Source: Paracamarosporium sp. OC-R06-R3
Taxonomy: Eukaryota > Ascomycota > Dothideomycetes > Pleosporales > Didymosphaeriaceae
NCBI GenBank assembly: GCA_019828545.1
Contig: JACVRA010000529.1
Coordinates: forward strand, 1 to 64,000
DNA length: 64,000 nucleotides
Direction: 5' to 3'
Shown piece after piece: positions 11,204-21,579 of this stretch (positions within the stretch are counted from its first letter, which is position 1; every line of letters begins with the position of its first letter). The notes below the pieces were generated by a model. The model ran no database searches. It saw only the letters and a program-made list of their open reading frames with translations, and was not told where the DNA came from. The translations under genes were made by a program, and so were the position numbers.

Positions 11204-12682
11204 GGGCAAGTGCAATACAGAGATATATATTCGTATCTGCAGGTTGACACAACGTGTCCCTGATGATACCTTCATCCAGCTTTCAGGCTGGTCATGGCCC
11301 GGTGATCGGCTAATTCTTGAACGGCCCATTGTCCGGTGGTGGCTCAAAATCTGTTTATATTACACCCTCGTTGCACTATCTACTTCTTACACTCATTAGA
11401 CATGAGCTGGATCGTTGGAAGAATGAACGATATGACAAGGTCGAGGTGACTCCGTACAGAGGAGATCCACGTATCGGTCTCTGATATTTCCTTGCTTTCT
11501 TTGTTGTGCTTTAGCGTTGCGCGGTGTTTGCTTCAGGGTAGATAGGCTAGGAAATACCCCGAATAATGGCGTCTTGTTGCTTCATCTCACCTTCCAACGT
11601 CAGCTTCTGACCACATCGCGATTTCCTAGCTTGTGTGGGACTGGCCGAAGCAGCCTTATCCTATTCAAAATAGTATAGTTCCTTACGCAGTCAGGCACAA
11701 ATCGAATGGGTACCCCAGTACCATAAGCTTTCAGGCGCATGGCTGTTGACATTCAGGCGATATAGTCTTCTCGTATGCATTGTCGCAAGCACAGCGGCAT
11801 AAGAGATACATGCTCGATAGCACGTCATGTTAAGGTGGCCCACCTTTCACTCACGACCACTCTAATTGTAGTTTGTTCGTTTTTAATTATGGTGTTCGCT
11901 TTCGAATCCCGCACAGGTAAACCTTGCTGACGGGACCATCGACATGTTATTAAACTCTGTCCTGTTTTGTAAACGCTCTAACACGTCTGACCGTTTATGA
12001 GTACCTTTGTGTCCCCACCCCAAACAATTAATCTGCCGCGCAGCGCATGATGCTGGGCTGTCATGCGTTGATGATATGGAGCCGGGTCGCTTCTTGCCAC
12101 AGGTGGGGTTTCAGATCTGCAGTTTGCAGTGGGGACAGGTACACCGAGCTTTTGGAGGCACCGTGGATGTGTACTGTGGAAATTCTATGGATAATATAGG
12201 TCTTAGTGGGGTCGGTTTTGTGGAGATATAGAGCTTGCTTAGCTGACGGTCTACGACGTGAATTGGCACTCAAAGAGGAATGGGTAAACTTATTTTTACT
12301 TAAACAGATTGTATATGATTACTAACATAATCAATCTAACGAAGAAAGACTAGAGTACATGTTGAAGTTTTTTTTTTAAAAATAATAGGAAAGCAACATG
12401 TGAGGAAAGTGTTATGAAAACTTTGGTAGGACTTCTGAGGTGTACTATTAGAATACACACCTACCTATCCTTTTGCAACACATTAACCTATAATTCATTC
12501 TTTATTTGATGGATAGCTTCCACGTCCTGCACATTCGGCTTCTATATGCTTACTGGGCTATGAATTAACCCTACTAGAACACATTCTAAGTAACGAAGCT
12601 CCTATTTTGGTGAGCGCTGGTCCAATGAGAGTTAAGCACGATGCAACCAGGCTGAGATGCAGTTCAAATGAGCAGAACAGTG
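11204..12682. other. Intergenic region, partly AT-rich
   Basis: No gene supported. The first 300 bases are the 3' flank of the 7TM-RGS gene. 12280-12600 is strongly AT-rich with A and T runs, as often seen in decayed repeats of these fungi, but no transposon open frame or terminal repeat could be read. Confidence 0.4.
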
Positions 12683-13589
12683 CTAGCTGATGATTACACG
12701 ACATTGTTTCCGTTTGATACGAGCGGACTCTGAGACCAGTAACGACGGCGATCCTCCAGCACCATCAATAGACCATAACTGACATGCGCGCGTAGGAGAA
12801 GAGTTCTTAGTCTTTAAATGTAAGTGGCCTAGTCCGACCATCAGACCGACTCCTACCTTTTTGGACATATTGATCCTGGGCGTCCATAGCACGCACATCA
12901 GAATGGCGACCAATACGACGTCCACAACAACATTTGTTGCCGTAGAGAGGGAAGCACCAAACACTCTCAGAACAAGACACACATGGTTTACGTTAGGGTT
13001 GTAATTTGCTTCAACGGGGGAGCATGGTTAATAATCTGGCAGTGTTCAATGTAAATACCAGCATACCACCGCAATCATCAACTATACGTATCTTTTGACC
13101 TAGATGATCATATAAAAGAGTTTAAAATAGCCCAAAGAAATGAATATCTTGACGAGGCTGATAGCTGCTGCGAATACGACTTCGTTGGCGAACACAAGCT
13201 GTGCGCTTCGCAAGGCATATTGTGGGGCGATGACGAGGTGGTCTTCTTACGAGCGAATCGTCTAATAGTAGACGGTCGTTTGTGATTTTAGCGACTCTTG
13301 TTATGGAAGTAACGGAAGGGTGCTGTTATGCCTTGTGTCTTGAGCGCAAATCGGGTAAGCACGGTGGCATACCCGTTGAAATCAGAATAATGTTTCCGAG
13401 AGGTATTAACGTGTTCCTAGTCGAACTTACAAAAGCACCAACGGTAGTGTAATCGCTCAAAGTAACGTTCATCTTCTTGATACTTCGCACCCAAATTCGC
13501 AGACCGACATCGACACAGCCAAAGAAAATAGCGATAGTAGATGACACGATCTCTATCTTGCTGAAGGGTACGGGACCGGAGCGGGCCAT
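12683..13589 (-). pseudogene. Decayed PTH11-type rhodopsin-domain gene
   Basis: Three separated pieces of the same family lie in order on the minus strand. Piece 1 (ATG 13589 to a GTAAGT donor near 13434) reads FFGCVDVGLRIWVRSIKK..LSDYTTVGAF, the helix 1 and following loop. Piece 2 (about 13235-13105) reads ALRSAQLVFANEVVFAAA, then ISLVKIFISLGYFKLF, the helix with the conserved Lys, and ends at an in-frame TAG with no usable donor before it. Piece 3 (12982-12683) reads CLVLRVFGASLSTATNVVVD, then a hydrophobic helix, LWTPRINMSKK and VGVGLMVGLG, the Cys/Asp/Lys pattern of helices 4-5. The stretch that should join pieces 2 and 3 is too short, and the C-terminal family motif (iWs..Ep) is absent. 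Most likely a pseudogene; a gene with unusual splicing is the alternative. Confidence 0.55.
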
Positions 13590-14628
13590 CTTGAGGATGT
13601 CGTATGGAGGGGGCTGTTGCTATTAGGCCGTGGAGGCATATCACTTATATGGAAGCTGCTCATCTTGTCACACAAGATGGGAATAAGTTAGGGATTTTAT
13701 ACAAGTGCCAGCGCGTTATGCACAATGATACAGTTTATGTTAGAGTATCCTCACCCATGTGATCTGAAATCCCGATAGCAGCCATGTTGCTACCTGATGA
13801 GGATGCGTTCACAGCTGTAACTTGAGTGTGAAACTGTTCGTTTGCAGCTATATACGTACATATATAACATTTGCTGGATCCCACCCTATTCAAGTGGCTC
13901 GCTGCTTCTTCGAATACTTCGTTGCATTTGTATGTCCACCGTACAGACTTCATGAGCAAACACTGCCGGCAGCAAAGGTTTTTGGTATGCGTCGAACCGA
14001 ATTTTCGCGGTCGAAGCGCAATGACATGCGTCGCGGCCTGCTATTAGGCAAATGGATATCGCTTCGAAAGAAGTGACTCGAATTTTGAGTGGAGAAAACG
14101 GAGTGTTGCATCGTAGCCTAAGTAGGCAAGAAGAGTTGAGTTGTTGAAAGCTGATGGGCTTTGCCTCTTTGGGTGTTGCTCGGAAGGCGATGAAGTTGGC
14201 CTGATGAGGAAGAAGCTTGACTGTGATGGGTTAATGAGCGTGAGAACATGCAACTTAAATTATGCATTGTTGATCGTATTGAACTATCTTATATGCGTCG
14301 CCTCTGTTTTGATAAAATGAAGTAGCCACCTTTTTGAATATTGCATTTTGGCTCTCGTCTTAGTGTCTTGTTTCACGAAAGATGAGCATTGAGCCTAGGC
14401 CCGGAATCTACTGCGCGGCCTGCCCGCCTCCTACAATAAGCCACCCATGTAATATATACACAGAAGAGACACCGTAGCTGAGCCCATTTTACAAGTAAGA
14501 AGTATAGCACCCGCCTACAAGCACCCCGCAAGTCTATCATCAACGTAACTAGCATGTGTAAGTCGTGAAAATCGATCCCACATCACCACGCCATTATCCA
14601 AAACGCCAATCGAATAAATGCAGAAGTC
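13590..14628. other. Intergenic region
   Basis: About 1 kb between the decayed membrane-protein gene and the 3' end of the gelsolin gene. No coding signal, RNA gene or repeat recognised. Confidence 0.4.
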
Positions 14629-17600
14629 TCATCGTTGCCGCGTGGCCTCAATCGCTTTCTCCATGCTCACGATCCTGAGGCTCTTGCCGCGACCAAGCTT
14701 ACCATTCATAAGTCCCGCAGCGGGTACAATTGAGTCATCCCAGTGCCGAAACACTGCTTTCATGTCTCGTGGTACACCTTCAAGTATGATTGTTGTAGGA
14801 GGTTTGATCGGTCGGTCTTCTTCCGTAACTGCTAAGATGACGTATTCTTGCGCAAACATGAGCGCTGTAGAGAAAGCGTGGTGTTGCGAACGTGAGAGGG
14901 AGCCAACGATACTAAGATTTGTTAGTTTAAGTAAATAACGAGATCTCGGGATGGCTTACATGTACATCTCGAAATACGCATCTAAGACATAGATGTATTC
15001 AGGTTCCAAATCCCGCTGGCAAAACGGCATAATCTCCACGATCTTAGTACTCATCCCCGGGGGAAGCGGAGACTTGGGCGGACTTGGCGTCTGTTCCCGT
15101 TCAGTGGACATTCCTCTGTTAAACTGCCACGACGGCCGGCGCAGCATGGCTGGAAGGTAAGAGCTCACCTGGAGGCTCCCCCATCCCGATGACTGCTGTT
15201 GCTCGACCTTGAAAAGCCGTGTTTGGTATCGCTCTGAGGTGGCTTTGTAACGCCAGTGGTCCGCTGATCGGGGAATAGCAGGCCCTTTGCCAACACTTGG
15301 AGGGAATACCTGGAACATCTCGTCTGGTTCCGCGCCTTCGTCGATCTCCAGGAAGTCCCCTCCTGGTGCCAAGTCCATGCCCATCAAACGTGCACCTGCC
15401 AGTTCCTCTGCGCAACAACCCCGGCCTTTCCACAGATACACCTTGCCACGTGACGTGGAGATGATGTATGTGTATCCCGAGCAAAGGCTTTTCAGAGAGA
15501 AATCAATTTCGTCGAACACTAGACGACCTAGATGTCGACGTCCACACAGCATATATTCTTTGGTAGGTGGAAATGTTCCACGTCGCGTGATGATGATGCC
15601 CCCAAGTGCGTCGAGAAAGTTTGGTGTTTCCTTTCCTTGTCGTATCGGCACCAATTTCCCTTGGTTCTGCTTCGTGTAGTTCTTTGCGAAAAGTTGAACA
15701 TCCTCAAGGGTGGGTTCGGCCACCCCATTGCCTGCCCAAAGATAGACCTCGGTGGCCTTGGAGCCGTTGAGATTGCCGTAAGTGTGAGTGCACAGGTACA
15801 TGGAGTCCTGGAATAGGATATGCTCATCATGTGCGTGAATAGGTATCAGCTTTCCATCCCCTGTTACTTCATGGATTTGCTTTCTGATAGTCCTGATTTT
15901 TCCATTAGGGGTCAAGTCGTACGGTGGAGACTTCAAAATACGGACCGTATCGATGTGCTCAGACAGCTCCCCTGTGGTGACCGGTGCTTCGTCAAAGAAC
16001 TCTGTAAAGACACCAGCAGGCTTCTCAGGTGTAGGAGAGCCCTTAAATGGCTCTGATTGAGGTCTGTTGCTCAACACAGGGGGCGATATAGGCGAAACCT
16101 TTGCGGAGTAGGGCTTTGGGGGAGTTGACTCTCTTGACCGTGCTGCAACTAGACCACCTATGCTTCCAAGACTACCCAAACCGAGACCTGCGGGCTTTGG
16201 CTTTGGTGTGAGAGGCTTCGGCTGCAATTGCTCAGGCGCTTCATTAGAACCTCCCAAACCGGCACTTTCCATGGCTGCCCGTTCATCTGCTCTCGTTGGA
16301 AGCTTGATCGGCGACTTCGGTTTGCTTGTGACCGGCGATGACGATGTGGGTTGACTACCCCAAAGAGCTGTAGCATTTTTCACGGAAAATGACGGCTTGT
16401 CCGGCGATCGGTCTTCTTTCCTCGCGCTATCCGTGTTGGGTGGAGCAATTTCCTTCAAAGCCTGGCCTTCCGGCTTGGATGGGGGTGTTGGTAATGGCCG
16501 TGACTGGATGGCTTGTACAGGCTTGACGGAAGAGTACAATGGCGATGGTACAGACTTAGGAGATTGCGTAGCTGCTGGAAAAGAGGATTTCTGTGGAGTG
16601 ACTTGAGCCTCCGAGAGAACTTCGCGTTTGAGCTCCAAAGATGTGGGCTTCTTCGGCGGCTCCGGGGTTGGCGACTTTGACAGCCTCTTGGATAGGTCCG
16701 GGGATTTCGCTGGAGTGACTGGCTTATCCTTCAGTGAATTCCTCGTGGGTGTTCGTGTCACTAGGTCATCGTCTGTGCCTTTTTTACTCTCCATAGGCAC
16801 AGAGCTTGGCAATACATGTTCAGTCTTGACCAACGGAATCTTGGCAACGGGAGCTACCTTATCTATAACCACATTTTGCGGGGTATCATTTGGCCTTGCC
16901 GCAGTTTGTTTAGCACCTGGTGCTCGTCTCTTTGGCCCTCGAGCTCTCCCCTTAGTCATGTGGGTCAACTCTGGAGCTGGGCCAGACTTCTCTTGGGATG
17001 GTTTGGCCGGAGTCTCTCCTACGTCTTCCTTGGCAGTACCACCAGTTCCGGCCATAGGGGGTGGGCCTCTCGCCAACATATTTGCCAAGGCTGGGTTAAA
17101 TCGATCCGCAAGTTTGCTGGACTTCATCGAGGATACCTCCTTCGGTACAAACGGTGCAGCTGGTTGGCTCGGTTTGTCAACAATTATCGGTTTACTTGTA
17201 CGAAGACTCTTTCTCCGCGCGATTGCTTCTGGTGTTGCACCCGTCTCTCTCGATGGCGGAGGTTTGGAAATGCTGTCTGATCTTCCTAGATTCTTCCGAG
17301 CTGCTATGGCTTCAGGCGGTGGAGTGTCTTTCGCGGAGGCGGAGCTCTCAGTCCTTTTGTGAGCCGCAGACCCTGTCTCTTGAGCCTTCGCTAACATAGC
17401 AGCCTTCTGTGACACCAGACTATCCCGGAATTCATCTCTACGAACCGAAGGTTTTGGACCACCTGTGACATTCAGAGCATTCTTTCCTTGAACAATGTTG
17501 TTCTTGAACGTGTCGGGAGCAACATAGTTCTTCGTCTCTGTTCGTCGCAACTTGCCAAAAACATTCTGTAGTTCGTTAACCTCTTCCTTTTTTGCAGTAC

Positions 17601-19663
17601 TAGTAACGGGCTGGCGTGATCTCAAGGTTGCACGAAAGTCTTTCTTGGGTGGGGTATCCGGTTTAGGTTTTGTTGCAGGAGATGAAAGAGCAGGGTCTTT
17701 GGTAAAGCGAGAAGAGGAAATCGTGGGTTTCGAGCTTGCCGTGACAGGCGGGCTTTTGGGCGTCTCAGACTCTTCACTTGGAGGCTTGGATGCGTCCGTT
17801 GCATCTGCACCATCGCTCGCGTGCGTCGATGGCTTAGCAGCTACTGTGGGTTTTGGCTTTGGGAATGATTGCACGGGTTTTGCCTCTTCGATCACATCCG
17901 ACTCCTCCTCCTTCTTCGGCGACTCAGGCTTCCCACGCAAACCTTGCAATTGCTTTATGGGTTTCTCAATGGCAGGCGATTCTTCTTTCCTGGGAGATTC
18001 GGATCTGCTACGCAAGCTTACAGGCCTTAGTTGAACTTCTTTGATCGGTGAGGACCTGCCAGAAGCTGCTGAAGAATCGGCCGGTGGGCTCTGCAACGGG
18101 CTTACTTTGCCCAAATCTACACTTCCGCGCTGCTGCTTAATACGGCTAATCTCACTCATCCACGCCGGTTGTTGCGGAGGTGGTTGTTGAAGCTTCGGCG
18201 ACTCTGGCTTATTTAGCGCGCTTTCCAACCAACTTGACTTTGTGGGACTCCAGCGCTTCGATGGGCTTGGGGGTGACGTTTCATCGTACGGCGGACGACC
18301 TTCGCTGAACGTGGATGCGACAGACTTGCTACGGCTGTGGCGAGGCAACGCAGGCTTAGCAAACTCCGGTTTCTGCGCGCTCTCTGCGGAATCCTTGGTG
18401 ATGGTCATGTTACTAGAGCTAGATGCTGGTCGAGACAAAGGCTCTATTGAGTTATCCCGACTCAAGGTGCTTGGTCGTGCATCCGACCTAGACAGCGTGC
18501 TGTAGGTGCTTCCTCTGTTACTCAAGGTAGAATTCTGTCTGCTTAAACTCTGCGGAGCTTGAGCGCTCCATCTCTTGCTCACACTGTCGCTACGCTTCAA
18601 TATTGCACTCTGGACAAAGCCACCCATGCCTTTGGTGGGAGACACAGGGCGCTCGGGAGATATCCGTCCTTGGGTCGGCGACATTGCAAGACCTCGCATC
18701 GACGCACGATCGCCTCCGTCTACAGACGATCCGCTCTCTGACGGAGGCGCAAACTTCTGTGCGTCTAGCACAGGCAGCGGCGTCTTGGTCTTCGTGGTGG
18801 ACTCATCATCTACGCCGGATAGCGATGCAGTGGCAGAGTTGCGGTTGCCAAGAGGAGTACTGTTGCGGATACTTGAACGAGCGCCCTCCAACGGTGGAGA
18901 TTTGGCTTCAGGCTCCGCTGCCGGTTCACGCGACATGCCGGGAAGCTGCATCTTCCCTGATATAGAGCCCACCTCGGAGACGTCGTCCTCCTGGTTCTTC
19001 CTGTACGCCGCAGAGCCGACCCCCCGATCTGGCGTTTGCCTGAACCAAGACGGGTCTTTGGCACCTAGCGATTGCGCTATCTGCGTGCGCGAGGCGGGTC
19101 GCTCTGGGGAAGGCGGCTCAGAGGTGCGTGGGGAGCTGGCCGCCACTTTGTCCGCAGAGCTCGATGCGACCGAGAGAGGCCTCCGTATGCTGGCAGATTG
19201 CGGCCTTCGTTGCTGCCACGAGAGTGTGCCGGAGCGGCCCAAGGCGGCGGCGCTTGGGACGGGTTTCTTCGGTTCGGTATCCTCGAGGAGCTGGGCCGGC
19301 GAGCCCGTCAGCTGGTGCAGAGAGTCCTCGCGCGAGCTCTCCAGCGACGGCGGCTCCATGTGTGGCGTAGGCGTGTCGGCGAGGCTGTCTTGGGCGACGG
19401 CGCGGAGTGACTGGGGCGTGGTGGGCTTGTCGGGGGACAGAGAGCGGGCTCGTTCTGGTGCTTTGGTCAGGCCAAACGACAGGCAAGGGGGCATGGGGCG
19501 GTGGAGGCATACCTGCTCTGCGGGCGAGGCGCTCGCTGCGGCCCTGGATCAGCTCTTCCTCGAGTTTCTTGACCCTCTCGGCGTCCTGCTGGTCCCGCTG
19601 CTCTGACAGGGTGCGCATGCGCTCGAGGAACTGGCGAGGATCGACCTCGTCCGAAGTCGACAT
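14629..19663 (-). CDS. DUF4045-gelsolin domain protein, 1644 aa
   Basis: Three exons: 19663-19513, 19460-14960 and 14911-14629, in one frame. The first exon (MSTSDEVDPRQFLERMRTL..) forms a short charged helix ending in SERLARRA and joins across a 52-nt intron to PERARSLSP. Residues from about 60 to 1150 are Ser/Pro/Lys rich, disordered, with many SP, TP and PxxP motifs; this is the DUF4045-like part of fungal gelsolin-type proteins. From about 1170 to the end there are gelsolin-like repeats: VYLWAGNG and KVYLWKGRG are the typical strand-turn motifs, with a further repeat ending in EYVILAV and GVPRDMKAVFRHWDDS. Gelsolin/villin repeats bind, cap or sever actin filaments with calcium. Expected role is cortical actin or septum organisation; the long tail probably docks kinases and SH3 proteins. 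The last exon ends in the C-terminal repeat, so the gene looks complete. Confidence 0.9.
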
Positions 19664-19868
19664 GACGGAACACCAATTGCAATGTGCGCCCAAGGCGTGG
19701 GTGAGGCTCGTGGAGTGCTTGAGAGTGGATGGAAGCTAGACACACGGACGCAGAGTTACACGGGCGCTCGGTTCGGCGGCCACCCTGGTCGTGGATGAAA
19801 CGCAGATCGTGGGCGGGCTGGAGAAACGAAGCGAGCGAGCGACTGCACTGCACTGGAGTGGACTGGAC

Positions 19869-19892
19869 TGCACCTGCACCTGCACCTGCACC
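19869..19892 (+). repeat. TGCACC hexanucleotide microsatellite
   Basis: Four tandem TGCACC units in the space between the gelsolin-type gene and ARL2, upstream of the gelsolin start. The preceding 30 bases are a looser repeat of ACTGGACTGC type. A likely length-variable locus in the gelsolin 5' leader. Confidence 0.85.
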
Positions 19893-20020
19893 GGGGCCAG
19901 CGTGGGCAATTGGGGACGTGAGAGTGAATGTTGTTTGTTTTGCTGCGGCGTGTTTCGCCGCCGCGCTTGCAACCCGCCGCGGCGCCCACTTTTCATCCAC
20001 CAGCGGGCTGCCCCCTTGCA

Positions 20021-20819
20021 TCAATACAGAAATAGCCTGCTCTTCGCGTCCTGCACCACCCACTGCAGCCCCTCGTGCAGCTTCGAGCCCGTCATAGCGC
20101 TGCACGCCATGATGGTCCATTTGTGCGTCTTGATGGCGTCGAGCCGCAGTCCCTGCTCCGCGTCAGTGTCATTGGCCTGCCAACCGCACCTCGCTGCCAC
20201 ACTCGACGTACCTGGCGAACCTCGTCCTCGCTCATGGCGCCCGCCACGTCGCTCTTGTTCTTGAACACGAGCAGGCTTGCCCCCATCAGCCGCTGCGTGT
20301 GTCAGCCAAGAATGCCACACTCCCTGCTGCCGTGACGAACCTCCTCGAGCAGCAGCCCCTCCAGCTCGTGCCGGCAGTCGTCGATCCGCCCACGGTCTGT
20401 GGCGTCCACGACCCAGATGAGCGTGTCTGTCTTCTCGAAGTAGTTCTTCCAGTACGTCCGCAGCGTCTTCTGGCCGCCCACGTCCCCTGCAACATCAGCA
20501 CCCCGGCGTCAAGTGGCTTGCAGGTCCATTACATATGTTCAGTTTGTAGCTTCGTCCCGTCAGTGTCTGTCTCAGCCGTCTCCCGTGCACTCTTACCCCT
20601 CGTAGTCGATTGTCTTGATGATGAATCCCAGCGTTGGACTGACACTGTTGACGTCCTCGTTCATAATCTTCTTGACTATGGTCGTCTTTCCTGCATTGTC
20701 CAGTCCCCTGCCATCGAGTCAGCAGCAGCATCTGTGCATTGCAAGATCCGGGATGCCCACAGCATCAATATCCTCATCTCCTTGTCTTTCAAACGTGCTT
20801 TTCGCAGGATCGACAACAT
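20021..20819 (-). CDS. ARL2: ADP-ribosylation factor-like GTPase Arl2 (CIN4/Alp41 type)
   Basis: Six exons: 20819-20761, 20707-20597, 20549-20533, 20486-20341, 20292-20212 and 20152-20021, total 181 aa. All Ras-fold motifs are present: GLDNAGKT (P-loop), PTLGF with the switch I threonine, WDVGGQ (switch II), NKSD (guanine specificity) and [23 protein letters not shown] and [15 protein letters not shown] are diagnostic of Arl2 rather than Arf1. Arl2 regulates tubulin folding cofactor D and so alpha/beta-tubulin assembly; yeast CIN4 and fission yeast alp41 are the counterparts. The protein begins MLSILRKAR, so the glycine at position 2 seen in most Arl2 proteins is absent and it cannot be N-myristoylated. 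Exon 3 is only 17 nt. Splicing is supported because every junction restores a conserved residue. Confidence 0.95.
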
Positions 20820-21579
20820 TCTGGCGTCGTTGGGTGATGTGTTGACCGACTCCCAGGCAGAACCGACCAGTCTCGAGTCGATTTCTCTGGTGTCGGCTAA
20901 ACTTTCCATACACGGATATGAGACCAACCAACATTCAACATTCACCATATGAACTACAGACGCTTCGGGCGGGTTTGGCTGATTATAGCCAGCGCAAGAG
21001 TCTTTATATGCTGTACTTTCTGCTAGTACTTCGATGGCGGGTATGTGTGTATGTGTGTGTTGTTGATGTCGTGGCCATGGACACTACGTGCCGAGGACAC
21101 TGTTCGACGAGAGTATGCCTGCAAGCTTGAACCTCTCACTTGAATTAAGGGGTATCTATCAACAGACATGTTTGCAGGCACTGGCACTGGCGCTGGCACT
21201 GGCACGTGCGAGAGAACGATTGAAGTATGGCTCGTACCCGCAGTCGGCCACCCGAACCATGTCTCTCACCTTCCTCAGAGCCGTGGCGCAGGCAGCATCC
21301 AGGCCTATATCAGGCCTGCTCCCCCACCTGTTCTTCTCTAGTCTTCCCCCTTCCTATCCTCTTCTACTTTTGTATACATTCAAGATTGGTCGCTGCCCAT
21401 AGCTTCTCAGAGCCGTCATTCCAGCCGTACCTGTGCCACTCTAAGTAGGTAGGTAAAAGGAAGCAGCTGCCATGGCGCACTTCGCAAGAGTGGCTCGCGA
21501 GGCCATCTACGAAGCGCAGCCCCCGCTTCAGTTCCACAAAAATACTCAACTGCTCGGACAACAGTCCGACTCTGGTACC
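20820..21579. other. Divergent intergenic region with GGCACT repeat
   Basis: Promoter space between ARL2 (minus) and the acetyltransferase-like gene (plus). Contains an imperfect (CTGGCA)n repeat at about 21177-21204. An in-frame ATG at 21472 upstream of the chosen start at 21580 makes the right end uncertain. Nothing else recognised. Confidence 0.5.
21177..21204 (+). repeat. Imperfect CTGGCA hexanucleotide repeat
   Basis: About four and a half units of (GCACTG) with one base change (GCGCTG) in the promoter region between ARL2 and the acetyltransferase-like gene. Confidence 0.75.

Noticed and set aside
11880..11930. TTCGAATCC motif resembling a tRNA B box
   Set aside because: No A box, acceptor stem or anticodon arm can be folded around it.
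12061..12273. 70-codon frames on both strands near 12.1 kb
   Set aside because: Too short, no recognisable product, and mirrored on both strands.
18575..19606. 343-codon plus-strand frame inside the gelsolin gene
   Set aside because: Antisense shadow of the disordered Ser/Pro region; no family features.
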